Assembly (NCBI GenBank): GCA_046582565.1
Contig: JAYGED010000096.1
Coordinates: 1-18,692 of the forward strand
DNA from: JAYGED01 sp046582565
GTDB lineage: Bacteria; Pseudomonadota; Alphaproteobacteria; JAAXGF01
Direction of reading: 5' to 3'
Length of the DNA stretch: 18,692 bases
The notes beneath the pieces are model-generated. The model saw only the letters and a list, made by a program, of their open reading frames with translations. It had not been told where the DNA came from and did not search any database. Below are positions 14,189 to 18,692 of the stretch, piece by piece. A program made the position numbers and the translations under genes. Position 1 is the first letter of the stretch, and the number at the start of each line of letters is the position of its first letter.

Positions 14189-16090
14189 ATGTTCGAAAAA
14201 ATTCTCATCGCCAATCGCGGCGAAATCGCCTGCCGGGTCATGGCTACGGCGCGCAGGCTGGGTATCAATACGGTCGCCGTCTATTCCGATGCCGACCGTG
14301 ACGCGCGCCATGTGACCCTGGCCGACGAGGCCCACCGCATTGGCCCACCGCCGGCGTTGGATAGCTATCTGCGCGGCGACGCCGTCATCGATGTGGCGCT
14401 GGCCAGCGGCGCGGCTGCGATCCATCCCGGCTATGGCTTTCTCGCCGAGAACGCAGGCTTTGCCCGGGCCTGTGCCGAGGCCGGCCTCGGCTTCATCGGA
14501 CCGACGCCCGAGACCATCGAGGCCATGGGCGACAAGGCACGCGCCAAGACGCTGGCGGCGAAGGCCGGGGCGCCGGTGCTTCCCGGTTATGATGGCGCGC
14601 AAGACGATGATGTGATGACCCAGGCTGCCGAGGCTATGGGCTTTCCGGTCCTCATCAAGCCGCTGGCCGGGGGTGGCGGCAAGGGCATGCGCCTGGTCGA
14701 GGCGTCGGATGACATGGTCGCCGCTCTCGAAGGGGCCCGGCGCGAGGCGCGAGGCTCCTTCGGCGATGACCGCTTGATGCTGGAGAAATATCTCGACCGG
14801 CCGCGCCATATCGAAGTGCAGGTCTTCGGCGACAGCCACGGCGATGTGGTTCATCTGTTCGAGCGCGATTGTTCGATTCAGCGCCGCCACCAGAAGATTA
14901 TCGAGGAAGCGCCCGCGATCGGCCTTTCAGATAAAACGCGCAAGGCTTTGACCGATGCCGCTTGCGATGCGGCGCGCGCCGTCGATTATACCGGCGCCGG
15001 CACCGTAGAATTCCTGGTCGATGGCGACGGCCGGTTCTATTTCCTCGAAATGAATACCCGGCTCCAGGTCGAACATCCGGTGACCGAAATGATCACCGGC
15101 ATCGATCTGGTGGAATGGCAGTTTCGGATCGCAGCGGGCGAGGCGCTGCCCCTGACCCAGGATGGCATATCCGCAACAGGCCACGCTATCGAGGTGCGGC
15201 TCTGCGCCGAGGATCCGGCGCGCGGCTTCCTGCCGTCGACGGGCAGGGTCTATCGCTTTCGCACCGGCGCCGATGTTCGTCTCGATACAGGGCTGCGCGA
15301 GGGCGATGCGGTGAGCCCCCATTACGACCCGATGATCGCCAAGCTGATCGTGCGGGGGACGGACCGGGCCGAGGCCGTCGCGCGCATGGCCAGCACTTTG
15401 GCTGATGTGCAAATTGCCGGGGTCACCAGTAATGTGGCCTTCCTCGGCGCCATCATGGGCCATGAGGATTTCGTCTCCGGCGGTCTTGATACCGGCTTCC
15501 TCGGGCGCGAGATGGAGACCCTGGCCCCACCATCGGCGTCGGCGCCGGATCGGGCGCTCGCCATCGCCGCCGGCCATTGCAGGGCAAGCCGCGCCTCGGC
15601 GTCACCCTGGGGCCGGGCCGACGGCTGGCGGCTGAACCAGCCTTCGCGCCATGATCTGGTTTTTCTCGACGGCACCGAGGCGCGGCGGGTGACCCTGTTC
15701 AGCGACCATATCGACATCGAGGGTCGCAGCCATGATAGAGCCGTCATGGAAGGCGAGGCCGCCGTCGGCGACGGCGAGGTCACGGTGTATCTCGATGGCG
15801 CCGCCTGGCGGCTGATCATCCAGGGCCTGGATTCGCTCGCGGTCCATGAGGCGGCTGCCGGAGGCCACATGAGCGCGCCCATGCCGGGCCGGGTCGTCGC
15901 CGTGGCGGTCGAGGCGGGCGCCCCGGTATCACGCGGCCAGGTCCTGATGGTGATCGAAGCCATGAAGATGGAGCATGCCATCACCGCCCCCGCCGACGGA
16001 ATTGTCGAGCGCGTCAATTTTGCGGTCGGCGACAGCGTCGATGAAGGGGTCGAACTGATCGTCTTCAACACTGATTTGGAGGAACCATAA
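14189..16090 (+). CDS. mccA: Methylcrotonoyl-CoA carboxylase alpha subunit (biotin carboxylase and biotin carrier)
   Basis: 633 residues. The biotin carboxylase part (about 1-450) starts FEKILIANRGEIACRV, has the ATP-grasp glycine loop GGGGKGM at 161-167, RDCSIQRRHQKIIEEAPA, and EMNTRLQVEHPVTEM. A linking domain follows, then the biotin carrier domain with SAPMPGRVVAVAVEAG and EAMKMEH, the biotin acceptor being Lys593, 40 residues from the end. It uses ATP and bicarbonate to carboxylate biotin, then works with MccB. Neighbours fix it as methylcrotonyl- rather than propionyl-CoA specific. It lies 11 bases after liuC; no good Shine-Dalgarno precedes the ATG, so translation may depend on coupling from upstream. 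Length is slightly shorter than the 650-700 of most homologues. Confidence 0.95.
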   Translation: MFEKILIANRGEIACRVMATARRLGINTVAVYSDADRDARHVTLADEAHRIGPPPALDSYLRGDAVIDVALASGAAAIHPGYGFLAENAGFARACAEAGLGFIGPTPETIEAMGDKARAKTLAAKAGAPVLPGYDGAQDDDVMTQAAEAMGFPVLIKPLAGGGGKGMRLVEASDDMVAALEGARREARGSFGDDRLMLEKYLDRPRHIEVQVFGDSHGDVVHLFERDCSIQRRHQKIIEEAPAIGLSDKTRKALTDAACDAARAVDYTGAGTVEFLVDGDGRFYFLEMNTRLQVEHPVTEMITGIDLVEWQFRIAAGEALPLTQDGISATGHAIEVRLCAEDPARGFLPSTGRVYRFRTGADVRLDTGLREGDAVSPHYDPMIAKLIVRGTDRAEAVARMASTLADVQIAGVTSNVAFLGAIMGHEDFVSGGLDTGFLGREMETLAPPSASAPDRALAIAAGHCRASRASASPWGRADGWRLNQPSRHDLVFLDGTEARRVTLFSDHIDIEGRSHDRAVMEGEAAVGDGEVTVYLDGAAWRLIIQGLDSLAVHEAAAGGHMSAPMPGRVVAVAVEAGAPVSRGQVLMVIEAMKMEHAITAPADGIVERVNFAVGDSVDEGVELIVFNTDLEEP

Positions 16091-16091
16091 G

Positions 16092-16961
16092 ATGACCATG
16101 CCCGAAGCGGTGACTATCGTTGAAGTCGGGCCGCGTGACGGCTTGCAGAATGAGCCTAGAAGCGTGACGGCGGCGGTAAAGATCGAGCTGATCGAGCGCC
16201 TGGCCGCGGCCGGGCTGACGGTCATTGAGGCCGCAAGCTTCGTCTCGCCCAAGGCGGTGCTTCAGCTTGCCGACGGCGCCGAGGTCATGACCGGCTTGGC
16301 GGCGCGGGAAGGCGTCAGATATCCGGTTCTGGTGCCGAACATGAAGGGCTTCGATGCGGCCATGGCGGCCGGCGCCAAAGAGATTGCTATATTCGGCTCG
16401 CCCTCCGAGGGCTTTACCCAGGCCAATATCAATTGCTCGGTAGCCGACAGCATCGAGCGGTTCCGCCCGGTCTGCGAGGCGGCCCTGGCCCGGGATGTCC
16501 GGGTGAGGGGCTATATCTCCTGCACCCTCGGCTGCCCGTTCGAAGGAGACATGGATCCCCTGGCCGTGGCGCGCTTCGCCGTTACCTTACGAGACATGGG
16601 GTGCTTCGAGATATCCCTGGGCGACACTATCGGCGTGGGCCGGCCCGATACGGCGAGTGCGATGTTCGAGGCGGTTGCCGCCGAAATCCCGATCGGCCAG
16701 CTCGCGGCCCATTTTCATGACACTCACGGACGGTCGCTGGATAATCTCCGGGCGGTGCTCGATCTCGGGGTGTCGGTGATCGATACTTCCGTGGCGGGCC
16801 TCGGCGGCTGCCCCTTTGCGCCGGGGGCGTCGGGCAATGTGGCGACCGAGGCTGTGGTCGGCCTGCTCGATGAGTTGGGCATTGAGAGCGGGATCAATCT
16901 CGATCTTCTCGTCGATACGGGCCGGTTCATCTGTGACGAGCTGGGTATCGCCTATACATAA
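16092..16961 (+). CDS. Hydroxymethylglutaryl-CoA lyase
   Basis: 289 residues, a TIM-barrel metal-dependent lyase that splits HMG-CoA to acetyl-CoA and acetoacetate, the last step of leucine breakdown (often called liuE or mvaB). Active-site features: EVGPRDGLQNE with Arg15 and Asp16, EAASFVSPK with the conserved Glu, AAHFHDTHGRSL with the metal-binding HxH pair, and GLGGCPFAPGASGN with catalytic Cys240. After SPK most lyases read WVPQM; here it is AVLQL, a local divergence of unclear effect. The start at 16092 has GGAGGA (16078-16083) at good spacing, one base after the mccA stop; a second ATG two codons later is possible. It is the last gene of the operon and no clear terminator follows, only a weak TTACC/GGTAA hairpin at 16967-16983. 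Confidence 0.95.
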   Translation: MTMPEAVTIVEVGPRDGLQNEPRSVTAAVKIELIERLAAAGLTVIEAASFVSPKAVLQLADGAEVMTGLAAREGVRYPVLVPNMKGFDAAMAAGAKEIAIFGSPSEGFTQANINCSVADSIERFRPVCEAALARDVRVRGYISCTLGCPFEGDMDPLAVARFAVTLRDMGCFEISLGDTIGVGRPDTASAMFEAVAAEIPIGQLAAHFHDTHGRSLDNLRAVLDLGVSVIDTSVAGLGGCPFAPGASGNVATEAVVGLLDELGIESGINLDLLVDTGRFICDELGIAYT

Positions 16962-17021
16962 ATTCTTTACCATTTACAGGTAACAATACAGGCGTCAGAC
17001 GTCGAAGACCGTCGAGGCGCT

Positions 17022-17966
17022 ATGTATTTAGATACTTCATTTAGTAAAATGAACGTGCTGATCGTCATGAACGATGAGCCGTTATTTGAATCATTTAAGA
17101 ATATGGTTCGCGATTTCGGGGTGCTATCGCTGCGCACCGTCCATAGCGTCGAAGGCGGCTTGTCCGAGCTTCGCGCAAGACCGGTTGACATGGTCTTCTG
17201 CGATTACGGGATGGACCCGATCAATGGTCTCGAATTTACCCGCCGTATTCGTCACGGCGAGGGCGCCGTGGACCCCGCGACCCCGGTCATCATGCTGGCC
17301 GCCGCTCATGAGTAGGCCCTTATGGAAGCGGCCCATGATATCGGCGTGAACGGCTTCATCGATAGAGCCTTGTCGCCGAGTGCGCTTTATTCCTGCATGC
17401 TGAATGTGACATCCCAAGCTCGTGGGTTGATTTATTCGAGAGGCTACATCGGTCCCGACAGGCGGGAGAATCCACGCGGCGTGAAAGCCGGCGGTGACGG
17501 CGGCGGCAACCAGGCAGCCGTCAACTGGGCTCAGGTGAAGGCCGCCATGGCGGCGACCCCCAGAGTTCCGGAAACGCCCTTCATTGAGGTCGCCCACAGC
17601 GATATCCAGACCATCATCCACACCCTGGATGAAACCGCGCGAGACCCGGCGCAGCGGTGTCATGCCATGCGCTCAATCAGCTCGGTGGCCGGCTCCATCA
17701 TGGAACAGGGCATGCGCGCGAATTACCCACTGATAAGCAGCATTGCAGAATCCCTGCATAATACCTGCCGCAAAGCCGCCCAGGCGGATGCCTATGATCT
17801 CGAGCTGGTCAAATCCCATATCAACGCCATGGCGGCATTGATATCCGACGAAACCAACGGCCATGACCGCGCCATGGATGGGGCCATCCTCGATCTTCTA
17901 TGCGGCTCGGCCCGCCAGCAGAACGTCCACCCGCAACCGGTGACCTGGCCGCGCGCCAACGTCTAG
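17022..17966 (+). pseudogene. Response regulator: receiver domain interrupted by an in-frame TAG, with a C-terminal helical (Hpt-like) domain
   Basis: One frame of 314 codons codes a receiver plus a second domain but has an amber codon at 17313-17315 (codon 98). Before it: NVLIVMNDEPLFESF with the acidic pair, VDMVFCDYGMDPINGLEF with phospho-acceptor Asp61, and TPVIMLAAAHE, where the switch Thr/Ser is Ala. After it the receiver simply resumes: MEAAHDIGVNGFIDRALSP, where the conserved Lys-Pro is Arg115-Ala. A GPDRR linker (144-148) follows, typical of alphaproteobacterial regulators. The last ~110 residues are helical; CHAMRSISSVAG with His214, then NYPLISSIAESL and ELVKSHINAMAALI, resemble the Hpt-like domains found behind such receivers, though the usual HDxKGQG core is lost. 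The second half has its own ATG (17322) but no ribosome site. Most likely a decaying gene. Confidence 0.75.
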
Positions 17967-17979
17967 CGAAAGGCCGCTC

Positions 17980-18324
17980 TCAAGTCAGATTAAAGCGCAT
18001 ATGCTCGCGCGCCAGCACGGCGCCGGACCACAGTTGCCGCGCATCGCTTTCTAACCGCTCCATGAAGCGGTCCTCGTGATCAGGGTCGTGGTGGAAGATG
18101 ACCAGGTTTTTGACGTTGGCGGCTTTCGACAAGCGCACGCCCTCCTGCCAGGTCGAATGACCCCAACCGATTTTGCCTTCAAATTCCTTGTCCGTGTAGG
18201 TGCAGTCGTAAATCACCATATCGGCGCCCTCGATCAGTCCGAGGATATTCTCGTCGGGCTTGCCGATGACATGCTCCGTATCGGTGACGTAACACAGCGC
18301 CTTGCCGGCATATTCAATACGATA
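17980..18324 (-). pseudogene. Metallo-beta-lactamase-fold hydrolase, 5' truncated
   Basis: About 114 codons of the C-terminal part of an MBL-fold metallohydrolase. Going along the protein: YRIEYAGKALCYVTDTEHV, ENILGLIEGADMVIYDCTYTD, GWGHSTWQEGVRLSK, NLVIFHHDPDHEDRFM and a final ARQLWSGAVLAREHM before TGA at 17980-17982. The Asp of DTEH, the Asp of DCTYTD and the His of GWGHS and FHHDP are the metal-site and fold residues kept by the family. The homologous frame begins abruptly at 18324, with a TGA directly before it (18325-18327), so the N-terminal part with the HxHxDH metal motif is gone. A shorter open part could start at 18219 but would lack a metal site. It abuts AT-richer foreign-looking DNA and then an insertion sequence, which suggests rearrangement. 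Confidence 0.8.
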
Positions 18325-18553
18325 TCAGATTGCTTTTCTGTCGCATCAACATAGCGTTAAGCATAACCAACAATATCAACATGGACAAAAGCGATCAACG
18401 CGCTGGCTTCAATCTGGACCTTCGTAGAGGCAGCCTGTGATACTGCTGAGACGACTCCTGGGCCACATTGAACAATCGACGATTACACTTGATCTACTCC
18501 GTAAGCGTCTCCCTAAACCTTCCCCTAAAGGCGTTAACCGCCTATTTTAATTA
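18325..18553. other. AT-richer unassigned segment between the truncated MBL gene and an insertion sequence
   Basis: 229 bases with clearly lower GC than the rest of the window. Stops are frequent on the minus strand. On plus there is a possible 37-codon reading frame from a GTG at 18437 to TAA at 18548-18550 coding a basic peptide (HIEQSTITLDLLRKRLPKP in the middle) that I do not recognise. It is either a fragment of an older mobile element or foreign flank brought in with the rearrangement that cut the MBL gene. Confidence 0.4.
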
Positions 18554-18692
18554 GGGGCTGACATAGATAAGCTCGAAGTAATCACATTTTGGCCTATTGC
18601 GTTAGAACCTTCAACAGATTGGCTGTAGGCCGGTAGTTGAAGCGCCACTCACATTCCTTGAGATAGAGATGGAAGTGGTGCTTGGGGATGCC
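18554..18692 (-). mobile_element. Insertion sequence, IS1595/ISXO2-like, one end only
   Basis: The element's outer end is placed at the GGGG of GGGGCTGACATAGATAA (18554-18570), which resembles terminal repeats of the IS1595 group and is preceded by an AT-rich stretch TTTAATTA (18546-18553) that could be the 8-bp target duplication. The transposase C-terminus lies 40 bases inside and reads outward toward this end. The other end is beyond the window, so repeat and duplication cannot be confirmed. Confidence 0.6.
18594..18692 (-). CDS. IS1595-family transposase, C-terminal 32 residues (truncated by window)
   Basis: The minus frame open at the window edge encodes IPKHHFHLYLKECEWRFNYR followed by PTANLLKVLTQ and a TAG at 18594-18596. 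The pattern H-x(2,3)-LYL-K-E-x-E-W/F-R-F/Y-N-x-R is the C-terminal end of the ISXO2-like transposase domain, where it contributes the last conserved region after the catalytic DDE residues. The catalytic part is outside the window. Confidence 0.75.
   Translation of the reverse strand, partial: GIPKHHFHLYLKECEWRFNYRPTANLLKVLTQ

Noticed and set aside
16967..16983. TTACC/GGTAA hairpin after HMG-CoA lyase as terminator
   Set aside because: The stem is only 5 bp and AT-rich, and no T-tract follows.
17322..17966. Independent gene starting at the ATG after the regulator's TAG
   Set aside because: Its first ~20 residues are the last strand and helix of the receiver begun before the TAG, in the same frame, and no ribosome site precedes the ATG.
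18325..18440. Minus-strand peptide AFVHVDIVGYA as a relic of a class III adenylate cyclase
   Set aside because: The resemblance is to a few residues only, and a stop follows directly; not enough to support a call.
1..18692. CRISPR array, phage genes, or a defence island
   Set aside because: No regularly spaced repeats and no recognisable Cas, restriction, retron or phage structural genes were seen; the orphan antitoxin alone does not make such a system.

Overview
The window looks like a chromosomal stretch of an alphaproteobacterium, probably of a Rhodospirillales-like lineage. The reasons are high GC with GC-rich third positions, many ATGA stop/start overlaps, a propionyl-CoA carboxylase alpha C-terminus and a leucine-degradation (liu) gene set of alphaproteobacterial type, and a response regulator carrying the GPDRR linker seen in that group. 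This lineage is judged from sequence style and remembered family features, not from a search.

Left part (1-4776): the biotinyl end of propionyl-CoA carboxylase alpha, acylphosphatase, a cupin gene interrupted by an in-frame amber codon, lipB on the minus strand, tRNA-Leu(GAG) with a hairpin in its leader and a clear intrinsic terminator, then a tightly overlapped run mgtE - GNAT acetyltransferase - PaaI-type thioesterase, met head-on by a GFA-family zinc protein.

Middle part (4850-11684): isovaleryl-CoA dehydrogenase, a small exported protein, a VapB-like AbrB-fold antitoxin with no toxin beside it, an acetyl-CoA acetyltransferase, a RidA-family protein, an MFS transporter, a 2-hydroxychromene-2-carboxylate isomerase/DsbA-like protein and a glutathione S-transferase, all on plus. 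A PLP-dependent serine/threonine dehydratase-type enzyme converges on them from the minus strand.

Right-middle part (11782-16961): mccB - liuC - mccA - HMG-CoA lyase, the core of leucine catabolism. Together with the dehydrogenase at 4850 it carries isovaleryl-CoA through methylcrotonyl-CoA, methylglutaconyl-CoA and HMG-CoA to acetyl-CoA and acetoacetate. The thiolase at 6697 can cleave acetoacetyl-CoA once acetoacetate is activated. No liuR (MerR-type) regulator and no acetoacetate-activating enzyme is visible here.

Right end (17022-18692): a decayed region. It holds a response regulator with an in-frame amber codon and lost receiver residues, a metallo-beta-lactamase-fold gene cut off at its 5' side, an AT-richer unassigned segment, and the edge and transposase C-terminus of an IS1595/ISXO2-like insertion sequence that runs out of the window.

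I did not find a convincing undescribed multi-gene system. The most notable points are the two amber-interrupted genes, the orphan antitoxin inside the leucine cluster, the RidA-family protein lacking the catalytic arginine, a possible leaderless isovaleryl-CoA dehydrogenase transcript, and the tRNA-terminator-mgtE arrangement.
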